From: Elymus sibiricus
Lineage: Eukaryota; Streptophyta; Magnoliopsida; Poales; Poaceae
Assembly (NCBI GenBank): GCA_039707655.1
Contig: CM077673.1
Location: 2,614,001 to 2,678,000, forward strand
Direction of reading: 5' to 3'
Length of the DNA: 64,000 nucleotides
The notes under the pieces were generated by a model. The model did not search any database. It was not told the origin of the DNA and saw only the letters and a program-made list of their open reading frames with translations. Shown piece by piece: positions 36,307-49,319 of this stretch. Every line of letters begins with the position of its first letter. Position 1 is the first letter of the stretch. Position numbers and translations under genes: made by a program.

Positions 36307-37489
36307 ATGCTATTACTCACTAATTTTGGGTCCCGGGGTGATCCAAACGTTCGGGGAACCCCGGGGTCCGCATACGGGGACCTGGCCAAAACTCGCAGAT
36401 TTGGTCCATTCTGACCACTTTTCTATGCTATTATTCACTGTTTTTGGTGGTCGTGGTCGTCCCAACATTTGGGGATGCCCGGGGTCCGGTTACGTGGACC
36501 TCGCCAAAACTCGCAGATTTGGTCCATTCTTACCAGTTTTCTAAGCTATTATTCACTGTTTTTTGGTTGTCGTGGTCGTCCGAATGTTCGGGGAAGCCCG
36601 GGGTACGGTTACGGGGACCTCGCAAAAACTCGAAGATTTGGTCCATTCTTACCAGTTTTCTATGCTATTACTCACTCATTTTGGGTCCCGGGGCGATCCA
36701 AATGTTCGGGGAACCCCGGGGTCCGCTTATGGCGAGCTCGCCAAAACTCGCAGATTTTGTCCATTCTGACCAGATTTCTATGCTATCATCCACTGTTTTT
36801 CGGTAGTCGTGGCCGTCCGAACATTCGGGGAAGCCCATGGACCGGTTACGGGGACCTCGCCAAACTAGCAGATTTTGCCTGTTCCGGCCAGTTTTCTATG
36901 CTACTACTCACTAATTTTGGTTCTCGGGGCGATCCAAAAGTTCGGGAAACCCCGGGGTCTGCTTACGAGCACCTCGCCAAAACTCGCAGATTTGGTCCAT
37001 TCTGACCAGTTTTCTATGCTATTATTCACTGTTTTTGGTTGTCGTCGTCGTCCCAACATTTGGGGATGCCCGGGGTCCGGTTACGTGGACCTCGCCAAAA
37101 CTCGCAGATTTGGTCCATTCTTACCAGTTTTCTAAGCTATTATTCACTGTTTTTGGGTTGTCGTGGTCGTCCGAACGTTCGGGGAAGCCCGGGGTCCGGT
37201 TACGGGGACCTCGCAAAAACTCGAAGATTTGGTCCATTCTTACCAGTTTTCTATGCTATTACTCACTCATTTTGGGTTCCGGGGCGATCCAAATGTTCGG
37301 GGAACCCCGGGGTCCGCTTATGGCGAGCTCGCCAAAACTCGCAGATTTTGTCCATTCTGACCAGATTTCTATGCTATCATCCACTGTTTTTCGGTAGTCG
37401 TGGTCGTCCGAACATTCGGGGAAGCCCGGGGTGCGGTTACGGGGACCTCGCCAAAACTAGTAGATTTTGTGTGTCCCGGCTAGTTTCCT
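36307..37489. repeat. 10-mer higher-order unit (1183 bp), mosaic
   Basis: Markers at 36307 and 37490 are 1183 bp apart. Near 36815-36870 it switches into AGCCCATGGACCGG sequence typical of the 25-27 kb units, and near 37035 it has the TCGTCGTCGTCCC variant also seen at 25344 and 27354. It is a patchwork of unit types. Confidence 0.85.
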
Positions 37490-39500
37490 ATGCTATTACT
37501 CACTAATTTTGGGTCCCGGGGCGATCCAAACGTTCGGGGAACCCCGGGGTCCGCATACGGGGACCTGGCCAAAACTCGCAGATTTGGTCCATTCTTACCA
37601 GTTTTCTATGCTATTATTCACTGGTTTTTGGTAGTTGTGGTCATCCGAACGTCCGGGGAAGCACGGGATGCGGTTACGGGGACCTCGCCAAAACTAGCAG
37701 ATTTTGTCTGTTCCAGCCAGTTTTCTATGCTATTACTCATTGATTTTGGGTCCCGGGGTGATCCAAACATTCGGGGAACCCCGGGACCGCTTACGGGGAC
37801 TTCGCCAAAACTCGTAGATTTGGTCCGTTCTTACCAGTTTTCTGTGCTATTATTCACTGTTTTTTGGTTTTCGTGGTCGTCCAAACGTTCGGGGAAGCCC
37901 GTGGACCGGTTACGGGGACCTCGCCAAAACTCGCAGGTTTGGTCCATTCTTACCAGTTTTCTGTGCTATTATTCACTGTTTTTGGTTGTCGTGGTCGTCC
38001 GAACGTTCGGGGAAGTCCGTGGACCGGTTACGGGGACCTCACCAAAACTCGCAGATTTGGTCCATTCTTACCTGTTTTCTATGCTATTACTCACTGATTT
38101 TGGGTCCCGGGGCGATCCAAATGTTCGGGGAACCCCGGAGTCCGCTTACCGGGACCTCGCCAAAACTTGCAGATTTTGTCCATTCTGACCAGATTTCTAT
38201 GCTATTATTCACTGTTTTTTTGTTGTCGTGGTCGTCCGAACATTCGGGGAAGCCCGTGGACCGGTTACGGGGACCTCGCCAAAACAAGCAGATTTTGCCT
38301 GTTCCGGCCAGTTTTCTATGCTACTACTCACTAATTTTGGGTCTCGGGGCGATCCAAACATTCGGGAAACCTCGAGGTCCGCTTACGAGCACCTCGCCAA
38401 AACTCGCAGATTTGGTCCATTCTGACCAGTTTTCTATGCTATTATTCACTGTTTTTGGTTGTCGTGGTCCTCCCAACATTTGGGGATGCCCGGGGTCCGG
38501 TTACGTGGACCTCGCCAAAACTCGCAGATTTGGTCCATTCTTACCAGTTTTCTAAGCTATTATTCACTTTTTTTGGTTGTCGTGGTCGTCCGAACGTTCG
38601 GGGAAGCCCGGGGTCCGGTTACGGGGACCTCGCAAAAACTCGAAGATTTGGTCCATTCTTACCAGTTTTCTATGCTATTACTCACTCATTTTGGGTCCCG
38701 GGGCGATCCAAATGTTGGGGGAACCCCGGGGTCTGCTTATGGGGAGCTCGCCAAAACTCGCAGATTTTGTCCATTCTGACCAGATTTCTATGCTATCATT
38801 CACTGTTTTTCGGTAGTCGTGGTCGTCCGAACATTCGGGGAAGCCCGGGGTGCGGTTACGGGGACCTCGCCAAAACTAGCAGATTTTGTGTGTCCCGGCT
38901 AGTTTCCTATGCTATTACTCACTAATTTTGGGTCCCGGGGCGATCCAAACGTTCGGGGAACCCCGGGGTCCGCATACGGGGACCTGGCCAAAACTCGCAG
39001 ATTTGGTCCATTCTGACCAGTTTTCTATGCTATTATTCACTGTTTTTGGTGGTCGTGGTCGTCCCAACATTTGGGGATGCCCGGGGTCCGGTTACGTGGA
39101 CCTCGCCAAAACTCGCAGATTTGGTCCATTCTTACCAGTTTTCTAAGCTATTATTCACTGTTTTTTGGTTGTCGTGGTCGTCCGAACGTTCGGGGAAGCC
39201 CGGGGTCCGGTTACGGGGACCTCGCAAAAACTCGAAGATTTGGTCCATTCTTACCAGTTTTCTATGCTATTACTCACTCATTTTGGGTCCCGGGGCGATC
39301 CAAATGTTCGGGGAACCCCGGGGTCCGCTTATGGCGAGCTCGCCAAAACTCGCAGATTTTGTCCATTCTGACCAGATTTCTATGCTATCATCCACTGTTT
39401 TTCGGTAGTCGTGGCCGTCCGAACATTCGGGGAAGCCCGGGGTGCGGTTACGGGGACCTCGCCAAAACTAGTAGATTTTGTGTGTCCCGGCTAGTTTCCT
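37490..39500. repeat. 12+5 higher-order unit (2011 bp)
   Basis: Markers at 37490, 38909 and 39501 are 1419 and 592 bp apart. This is the basic pattern of the right block, repeated from 47309, 51567, 57719 and 59730. Confidence 0.9.
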
Positions 39501-42500
39501 ATGCTATTACTCACTAATTTTGGGTCCCGGGGCGATCCAAACGTTCGGGGAACCCCGGGGTCCGCATACGGGGACCTGGCCAAAACTCGCAGATTTGGTC
39601 CATTCTTACCAGTTTTCTATGCTATTATTCACTGGTTTATGGTAGTTGTGGTCGTCCGAACGTTCGGGGAAGCTCGGGATGCGGTTACGGGGACCTCGCC
39701 AATACTAGCAGATTTTGTCTGTTCCAGCCAGTTTTCTATGCTATTACTCATTGATTTTGGGTCCCGGGGTGATCCAAACATTCGGGGAACCCCGGGACCG
39801 CTTACGGGGACTTCGCCAAAACTCGTAGATTTGGTCCGTTCTTACCAGTTTTCTGTGCTATTATTCACTGTTTTTTGGTTTTCGTGGTCGTCCAAACGTT
39901 CGGGGAAGCCCGTGGACCGGTTACGGGGACCTCGCCAAAACTCGCAGATTTGGTCCATTCTGACCAGTTTTCTATGCTATTATTCACTGTTTTTGGTTGT
40001 CGTGGTCCTCCCAACATTTGGGGATGCCCGGGGTCCGGTTACGTGGACCTCGCCAAAACTCGCAGATTTGGTCCATTCTTACCAGTTTTCTAAGCTATTA
40101 TTCACTTTTTTTGGTTGTCGTGGTCGTCCGAACGTTCGGGGAAGCCCGGGGTCCGGTTACGGGGACCTCGCAAAAACTCGAAGATTTGGTCCATTCTTAC
40201 CAGTTTTCTATGCTATTACTCACTCATTTTGGGTCCCGGGGCGATCCAAATGTTGGGGGAACCCCGGGGTCTGCTTATGGGGAGCTCGCCAAAACTCGCA
40301 GATTTTGTCCATTCTGACCAGATTTCTATGCTATCATTCACTGTTTTTCGGTAGTCGTGGTCGTCCGAACATTCGGGGAAGCCCGGGGTGCGGTTACGGG
40401 GACCTCGCCAAAACTAGCAGATTTTGTGTGTCCCGGCTAGTTTCCTATGCTATTACTCACTAATTTTGGGTCCCGGGGCGATCCAAACGTTCGGGGAACC
40501 CCGGGGTCCGCATACGGGGACCTGGCCAAAACTCGCAGATTTGGTCCATTCTGACCAGTTTTCTATGCTATTATTCACTGTTTTTGGTGGTCGTGGTCGT
40601 CCCAACATTTGGGGATGCCCGGGGTCCGGTTACGTGGACCTCGCCAAAACTCGCAGATTTGGTCCATTCTTACCAGTTTTCTAAGCTATTATTCACTGTT
40701 TTTTGGTTGTCGTGGTCGTCCGAACGTTCGGGGAAGCCCGGGGTCCGGTTACGGGGACCTCGCAAAAACTCGAAGATTTGGTCCATTCTTACCAGTTTTC
40801 TATGCTATTACTCACTCATTTTGGGTCCCGGGGCGATCCAAATGTTCGGGGAACCCCGGGGTCCGCTTATGGCGAGCTCGCCAAAACTCGCAGATTTTGT
40901 CCATTCTGACCATATTTCTATGCTATCATCCACTGTTTTTCGGTAGTCGTGGCCGTCCGAACATTCGGGGAAGCCCGGGGTGCGGTTACGGGGACCTCGC
41001 CAAAACTAGTAGATTTTGTGTGTCCCGGCTAGTTTCCTATGCTATTACTCACTAATTTTGGGTCCCGGGGCGATCCAAACGTTCGGGGAACCCCGGGGTC
41101 CGCATACGGGGACCTGGCCAAAACTCGCAGATTTGGTCCATTCTTACCAGTTTTCTATGCTATTATTCACTGGTCTATGGTAGTTGTGGTCGTCCGAACG
41201 TTCGGGGAAGCTCGGGATGCGGTTACGGGGACCTCGCCAAAACTAGCAGATTTTGTCTGTTCCAGCCAGTTTTCTATGCTATTACTCATTGATTTTGGTT
41301 CCCGGGGTGATCCAAACATTCGGGGAACCCCGGGACCGCTTACGGGGACTTCGCCAAAACTCGTAGATTTGGTCCGTTCTTACCAGTTTTCTGTGCTATT
41401 ATTCACTGTTTTTTGGTTTTCGTGGTCGTCCAAACGTTCGGGGAAGCCCGTGGACCGGTTACGGGGACCTCGCCAAAACTCGCAGATTTGGTCCATTCTG
41501 ACCAGTTTTCTATGCTATTATTCACTGTTTTTGGTTGTCGTGGTCCTCCCAACATTTGGGGATGCCCGGGGTCCGGTTACGTGGACCTCGCCAAAACTCG
41601 CAGATTTGGTCCATTCTTACCAGTTTTCTAAGCTATTATTCACTTTTTTTGGTTGTCGTGGTCGTCCGAACGTTCGGGGAAGCCCGGGGTCCGGTTACGG
41701 GGACCTCGCAAAAACTCGAAGATTTGGTCCATTCTTACCAGTTTTCTATGCTATTACTCAGTCAGTTTGGGTCCCGGGGCGATCCAAATGTTGGGGGAAC
41801 CCCGGGGTCTGCTTATGGGGAGCTCGCCAAAACTCGCAGATTTTGTCCATTCTGACCAGATTTCTATGCTATCATTCACTGTTTTTCGGTAGTCGTGGTC
41901 GTCCGAACATTCGGGGAAGCCCGGGGTGCGGTTACGGGGACCTCGCCAAAACTAGCAGATTTTGTGTGTCCCGGCTAGTTTCCTATGCTATTACTCACTA
42001 ATTTTGGGTCCCGGGGCGATCCAAACGTTCGGGGAACCCCGGGGTCCGCATACGGGGACCTGGCCAAAACTCGCAGATTTGGTCCATTCTGACCAGTTTT
42101 CTATGCTATTATTCACTGTTTTTGGTGGTCGTGGTCGTCCCAACATTTGGGGATGCCCGGGGTCCGGTTACGTGGACCTCGCCAAAACTCGCAGATTTGG
42201 TCCATTCTTACCAGTTTTCTAAGCTATTATTCACTGTTTTTTGGTTGTCGTGGTCGTCCGAACGTTCGGGGAAGCCCGGGGTCCGGTTACGGGGACCTCG
42301 CAAAAACTCGAAGATTTGGTCCATTCTTACCAGTTTTCTATGCTATTACTCACTCATTTTGGGTCCCGGGGCGATCCAAATGTTCGGGGAACCCCGGGGT
42401 CCGCTTATGGCGAGCTCGCCAAAACTCGCAGATTTTGTCCATTCTGACCAGATTTCTATGCTATCATCCACTGTTTTTCGGTAGTCGTGGCCGTCCGAAC

Positions 42501-44114
42501 ATTCGGGGAAGCCCGGGGTGCGGTTACGGGGACCTCGCCAAAACTAGTAGATTTTGTGTGTCCCGGCTAGTTTCCTATGCTATTACTCACTAATTTTGGG
42601 TCCCGGGGCGATCCAAACGTTCGGGGAACCCCGGGGTCCGCATACGGGGACCTGGCCAAAACTCGCAGATTTGGTCCATTCTTACCAGTTTTCTATGCTA
42701 TTATTCACTGGTCTATGGTAGTTGTGGTCGTCCGAACGTTCGGGGAAGCTCGGGATGCGGTTACGGGGACCTCGCCAAAACTAGCAGATTTTGTCTGTTC
42801 CAGCCAGTTTTCTATGCTATTACTCATTGATTTTGGTTCCCGGGGTGATCCAAACATTCGGGGAACCCCGGGACCGCTTACGGGGACTTCGCCAAAACTC
42901 GTAGATTTGGTCCGTTCTTACCAGTTTTCTGTGCTATTATTCACTGTTTTTTGGTTTTCGTGGTCGTCCAAACGTTCGGGGAAGCCCGTGGACCGGTTAC
43001 GGGGACCTCGCCAAAACTCGCAGATTTGGTCCATTCTGACCAGTTTTCTATGCTATTATTCACTGTTTTTGGTTGTCGTGGTCCTCCCAACATTTGGGGA
43101 TGCCCGGGGTCCGGTTACGTGGACCTCGCCAAAACTCGCAGATTTGGTCCATTCTTACCAGTTTTCTAAGCTATTATTCACTTTTTTTGGTTGTCGTGGT
43201 CGTCCGAACGTTCGGGGAAGCCCGGGGTCCGGTTACGGGGACCTCGCAAAAACTCGAAGATTTGGTCCATTCTTACCAGTTTTCTATGCTATTACTCACT
43301 CATTTTGGGTCCCGGGGCGATCCAAATGTTGGGGGAACCCCGGGGTCTGCTTATGGGGAGCTCGCCAAAACTCGCAGATTTTGTCCATTCTGACCAGATT
43401 TCTATGCTATCATTCACTGTTTTTCGGTAGTCGTGGTCGTCCGAACATTCGGGGAAGCCCGGGGTGCGGTTACGGGGACCTCGCCAAAACTAGCAGATTT
43501 TGTGTGTCCCGGCTAGTTTCCTATGCTATTACTCACTAATTTTGGGTCCCGGGGCGATCCAAACGTTCGGGGAACCCCGGGGTCCGCATACGGGGACCTG
43601 GCCAAAACTCGCAGATTTGGTCCATTCTGACCAGTTTTCTATGCTATTATTCACTGTTTTTGATGGTCGTGGTCGTCCCAACATTTGGGGATGCCCGGGG
43701 TCCGGTTACGTGGACCTCGCCAAAACTCGCAGATTTGGTCCATTCTTACCAGTTTTCTAAGCTATTATTCACTGTTTTTTGGTTGTCGTGGTCGTCCGAA
43801 CGTTCGGGGAAGCCCGGGGTCCGGTTACGGGGACCTCGCAAAAACTCGAAGATTTGGTCCATTCTTACCAGTTTTCTATGCTATTACTCACTCATTTTGG
43901 GTCGCGGGGCGATCCAAATGTTCGGGGAACCCCGGGGTCCGCTTATGGCGAGCTCGCCAAAAATCGCAGATTTTGTCCATTCTGACCAGATTTCTATGCT
44001 ATCATCCACTGTTTTTCGGTAGTCGTGGCCGTCCGAACATTCGGGGAAGCCCGGGGTGCGGTTACGGGGACCTCGCCAAAACTAGTAGATTTTGTGTGTC
44101 CCGGCTAGTTTCCT
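39501..44114. repeat. Three 8+5 higher-order units (1538 bp)
   Basis: Markers at 39501, 40447, 41039, 41985, 42577, 43523 and 44115 give 946 + 592 bp three times. The second and third copies share TGGTCTATGGTAG (41173, 42711), where the first has TGGTTTATGGTAG. The 1538-bp total equals the left-block 13-mer, but the internal marker shows it is a different assembly: a 12+5 unit lacking four monomers. Confidence 0.92.
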
Positions 44115-45415
44115 ATGCTATTACTCACTAATTTTGGTTCCCGGGGTGATCCAAACATTCGGGGAACCCCGGGACCGCTTACGGGGACTTCGCCAAAACT
44201 CGTAGATTTGGTCCGTTCTTACCAGTTTTCTGTGCTATTATTCACTGTTTTTTGGTTTTCGTGGTCGTCCAAACGTTCGGGGAAGCCCGTGGACCGGTTA
44301 CGGGGACCTCGCCAAAACTCGCAGATTTGGTCCATTCTGACCAGTTTTCTATGCTATTATTCACTGTTTTTGGTTGTCGTGGTCCTCCCAACATTTGGGG
44401 ATGCCCGGGGTCCGGTTACGTGGACCTCGCCAAAACTCGCAGATTTGGTCCATTCTTACCAGTTTTCTAAGCAATTATTCACTTTTTTTGGTTGTCATGG
44501 TCGTCCGAACGTTCGGGGAAGCCCGGGGTCCGGTTACGGGGACCTCGCAAAAACTGGAAGATTTGGTCCATTCTTACCAGTTTTCTATGCTATTACTCAC
44601 TCATTTTGGGTCCCGGGGCGATCCAAATGTTGGGGGAACCCCGGGGTCTGCTTATGGGGAGCTCGCCAAAACTCGCAGATTTTGTCCATTCTGACCAGAT
44701 TTCTATGCTATCATTCACTGTTTTTCGGTAGTCGTGGTCGTCCGAACATTCGGGGAAGCCCGGGGTGCGGTTACGGGGACCTCGCCAAAACTAGCAGATT
44801 TTGTGTGTCCCGGCTAGTTTCCTATGCTATTACTCACTAATTTTGGGTCCCGGGGCGATCCAAACGTTCGGGGAACCCCGGGGTCCGCATACGGGGACCT
44901 GGCCAAAACTCGCAGATTTGGTCCATTCTGACCAGTTTTCTATGCTATTATTCACTGTTTTTGGTGGTCGTGGTCATCCCAACATTTGGGGATGCCCGGG
45001 GTCCGGTTACGTGGACCTCGCCAAAACTCGCAGATTTGGTCCATTCTTACCAGTTTTCTAAGCTATTATTCACTGTTTTTTGGTTGTCGTGGTCGTCCGA
45101 ACGTTCGGGGAAGCCCGGGGTCCGGTTAAGGGGACCTCGCAAAAACTCGAAGATTTGGTCCATTCTTACCAGTTTTCTATGCTATTACTCACTCATTTTG
45201 GGTCGCGGGGCGATCCAAATGTTCGGGGAACCCCGGGGTCCGCTTATGGCGAGCTCGCCAAAAATCGCAGATTTTGTCCATTCTGACCAGATTTCTATGC
45301 TATCATCCACTGTTTTTCGGTAGTCGTGGCCGTCCGAACATTCGGGGAAGCCCGGGGTGCGGTTACGGGGACCTCGCCAAAACTAGTAGATTTTGTGTGT
45401 CCCGGCTAGTTTCCT
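44115..45415. repeat. 6+5 higher-order unit (1301 bp)
   Basis: Markers at 44115, 44824 and 45416 are 709 and 592 bp apart. The marker monomer runs directly into TTCCCGGGGTGATCCAAACA, so two monomers present in the 8-mer units are missing. Confidence 0.9.
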
Positions 45416-47308
45416 ATGCTATTACTCACTAATTTTGGGTCCCGGGGCGATCCAAACGTTCGGGGAACCCCGGGGTCCGCATACGGGGACCTGGCCAAAA
45501 CTCGCAGATTTGGTCCATTCTTACCAGTTTTCTATGCTATTATTCACTGGTTTATGGTAGTTGTGGTCGTCCGAACGTTCGGGGAAGCTCGGGATGCGGT
45601 TACGGGGACCTCGCCAAAACTAGCAGATTTTGTCTGTTCCAGCCAGTTTTCTATGCTATTACTCATTGATTTTGGTTCCCGGGGTGATCCAAACATTCGG
45701 GGAACCCCGGGACCGCTTACGGGGACTTCGCCAAAACTCGTAGATTTGGTCCGTTCTTACCAGTTTTCTGTGCTATTATTCACTGTTTTTTGGTTTTCGT
45801 GGTCGTCCAAACGTTCGGGGAAGCCCGTGGACCGGTTACGGGGACCTCGCCAAAACTCGCAGGTTTGGTCCATTCTTACCTGTTTTCTATGCTATTACTC
45901 ACTGATTTTGGGTCCCGGGGCTATCCAAATGTTCGGGGAACCCCGGAGTCCGCTTACCGGGACCTCGCCAAAACTTGCAGATTTTGTCCAGTCTGACCAG
46001 ATTTCTATGCTATTATTCACTGTTTTTTTGTTGTCGTGGTCGTCCGAACATTCGGGGAAGCCCGTGGACCGGTTACGGGGACCTCGCCAAAACAAGCAGA
46101 TTTTGCCTGTTCCGGCCAGTTTTCTATGCTACTACTCACTAATTTTGGGTCTCGGGGCGATCCAAACATTCGGGAAACCTCGAGGTCCGCTTACGAGCAC
46201 CTCGCCAAAACTCGCAGATTTGGTCCATTCTGACCAGTTTTCTATGCTATTATTCACTGTTTTTGGTTGTCGTGGTCCTCCCAACATTTGGGGATGCCCG
46301 GGGTCCGGTTACGTGGACCTCGCCAAAACTCGCAGATTTGGTCCATTCTTACCAGTTTTCTAAGCTATTATTCACTTTTTTTGGTTGTCGTGGTCGTCCA
46401 AACGTTCGGGGAAGCCTGGGGTCCGGTTACGGGGACCTCGCAAAAACTCGAAGATTTGGTCCATTCTTACCAGTTTTCTATGCTATTACTCACTCATTTT
46501 GGGTCCCGGGGCGATCCAAATGTTGGGGGAACCCCGGGGTCTGCTTATGGGGAGCTCGCCAAAACTCGCAGATTTTGTCCATTCTGACCAGATTTCTATG
46601 CTATCATTCACTGTTTTTCGGTAGTCGTGGTCGTCCGAACATTCGGGGAAGCCCGGGGTGCGGTTACGGGGACCTCGCCAAAACTAGCAGATTTTGTGTG
46701 TCCCGGCTAGTTTCCTATGCTATTACTCACTAATGTTGGGTCCCGGGGCGATCCAAACGTTCGGGGAACCCCGGGGTCCGCATACGGGGACCTGGCCAAA
46801 ACTCGCAGATTTGGTCCATTCTGACCAGTTTTCTATGCTATTATTCACTGTTTTTGGTTGTCGTGGTCGTCCCAACATTTGGGGATGCCCGGGGTCCGGT
46901 TACGTGGACCTCGCCAAAACTCGCAGATTTGGTCCATTCTTACCAGTTTTCTAAGCTATTATTCACTGTTTTTTGGTTGTCGTGGTCGTCCGAACGTTCG
47001 GGGAAGCCCGGGGTCCGGTTACGGGGACCTCGCAAAAACTCGAAGATTTGGTCCATTCTTACCAGTTTTCTATGCTATTACTCACTCATTTTGGGTCCCG
47101 GGGCGATCCAAATGTTCGGGGAACCCCGGGGTCCGCTTATGGCGAGCTCGCCAAAACTCGCAGATTTTGTCCATTCTGACCAGATTTCTATGCTATCATC
47201 CACTGTTTTTCGGTAGTCGCGGTCGTCCGAACATTCAGGGAAGCCCGGGGTGCGGTTACGGGGACCTCGCCAAAACTAGTAGATTTTGTGTGTCCCGGCT
47301 AGTTTCCT
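45416..47308. repeat. 11+5 higher-order unit (1893 bp)
   Basis: Markers at 45416, 46717 and 47309 are 1301 and 592 bp apart. Private marks include GGGCTATCCAAATG (about 45918) and ACTAATGTTGGG (about 46731). Confidence 0.88.
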
Positions 47309-49319
47309 ATGCTATTACTCACTAATTTTGGGTCCCGGGGCGATCCAAACGTTCGGGGAACCCCGGGGTCCGCATACGGGGACCTGGCCAAAACTCGCAG
47401 ATTTGGTCCATTCTTACCAGTTTTCTATGCTATTATTCACTGGTTTTTGGTAGTTGTGGTCGTCCGAACGTTCGGGGAAGCTCGGGATGCGGTTACGGGG
47501 ACCTCGCCAAAACTAGCAGATTTTGTCTGTTCCAGCCAGTTTTCTATGCTATTACTCATTGATTTTGGGTCCCGGGGTGATCCAAACATTCGGGGAACCC
47601 CGGGACCGCTTACGGGGACTTCGCCAAAACTCGTAGATTTGGTCCGTTCTTACCAGTTTTCTGTGCTATTATTCACTGTTTTTTGGTTTTCGTGGTCGTC
47701 CAAACGTTCGGGGAAGCCCGTGGACCGGTTACGGGGACCTCGCCAAAACTCGAAGATTTGGTCCATTCTTACCAGTTTTCTATGCTATTACTCACTCATT
47801 TTGGGTCCCGGGGCGATCCAAACGTTCGGGGAACCCCGGGGTCCGCATACGGGGACCTGGCCAAAACTCGCAGATTTGGTCCATTCTTACCAGTTTTCTA
47901 TGCTATTATTCACTGGTTTATGGTAGTTGTGGTCGTCCGAACGTTCGGGGAAGCTCGGGATGCGGTTACGGGGACCTCGCCAAAACTAGCAGATTTTGTC
48001 TGTTCCAGCCAGTTTTCTATGCTATTACTCATTGATTTTGGTTCCCGGGGTGATCCAAACATTCGGGGAACCCCGGGACCGCTTACGGGCACTTCGCCAA
48101 AACTCGTAGATTTGGTCCGTTCTTACTAGTTTTCTGTGCTATTATTCACTGTTTTTTGGTTTTCGTGGTCGTCCAAACGTTCGGGGAAGCCCGTGGACCG
48201 GTTACGGGGACCTCGCCAAAACTCACAGATTTGGTCCATTCTGACCAGTTTTCTATGCTATTATTCACTGTTTTTGGTTGTCGTGGTCCTCCCAACATTT
48301 GGGGATGCCCGGGGTCCGGTTACGTGGACCTCGCCAAAACTCGCAGATTTGGTCCATTCTTACCAGTTTTCTAAGCTATTATTCACTTTTTTTGGTTGTC
48401 GTGGTCGTCCGAACGTTCGGGGAAGCCCGGGGTCCGGTTACGGGGACCTCGCAAAAACTCGAAGATTTGGTCCATTCTTACCAGTTTTCTATGCTATTAC
48501 TCACTCATTTTGGGTCCCGGGGCGATCCAAATGTTGGGGGAACCCCGGGGTCTGCTTATGGGGAGCTCGCCAAAACTCGCAGATTTTGTCCATTCTGACC
48601 AGATTTCTATGCTATCATTCACTGTTTTTCGGTAGTCGTGGTCGTCCGAACATTCGGGGAAGCCCGGGGTGCGGTTACGGGGACCTCGCCAAAACTAGCA
48701 GATTTTGTGTGTCCCGGCTAGTTTCCTATGCTATTACTCACTAATTTTGGGTCCCGGGGCGATCCAAACGTTCGGGGAACCCCGGGGTCCGCATACGGGG
48801 ACCTGGCCAAAACTCGCAGATTTGGTCCATTCTGACCAGTTTTCTATGCTATTATTCACTGTTTTTGGTGGTCGTGGTCGTCCCAACATTTGGGGATGCC
48901 CGGGGTCCGGTTACGTGGACCTCGCCAAAACTCGCAGATTTGGTCCATTCTTACCAGTTTTCTAAGCTATTATTCACTGTTTTTTGGTTGTCGTGGTCGT
49001 CCGAACGTTCGGGGAAGCCCGGGGTCCGGTTACGGGGACCTCGCAAAAACTCGAAGATTTGGTCCATTCTTACCAGTTTTCTATGCTATTACTCACTCAT
49101 TTTGGGTCCCGGGGCGATCCAAATGTTCGGGGAACCCCGGGGTCCGCTTATGGCGAGCTCGCCAAAACTCGCAGATTTTGTCCATTCTGACCAGATTTCT
49201 ATGCTATCATCCACTGTTTTTCGGTAGTCGTGGCCGTCCGAACATTCGGGGAAGCCCGGGGTGCGGTTACGGGGACCTCGCCAACACTAGTAGATTTTGT
49301 GTGTCCCGGCTAGTTTCCT
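47309..49319. repeat. 12+5 higher-order unit (2011 bp), recombinant
   Basis: Markers at 47309, 48728 and 49320. Near 47745 the sequence passes from a B monomer into the CTCGAAGATTTGG context and then, within three monomers, into a second copy of the TGGTTTATGGTAG region. The 12-mer length is therefore reached by a different internal order than at 37490. Confidence 0.85.
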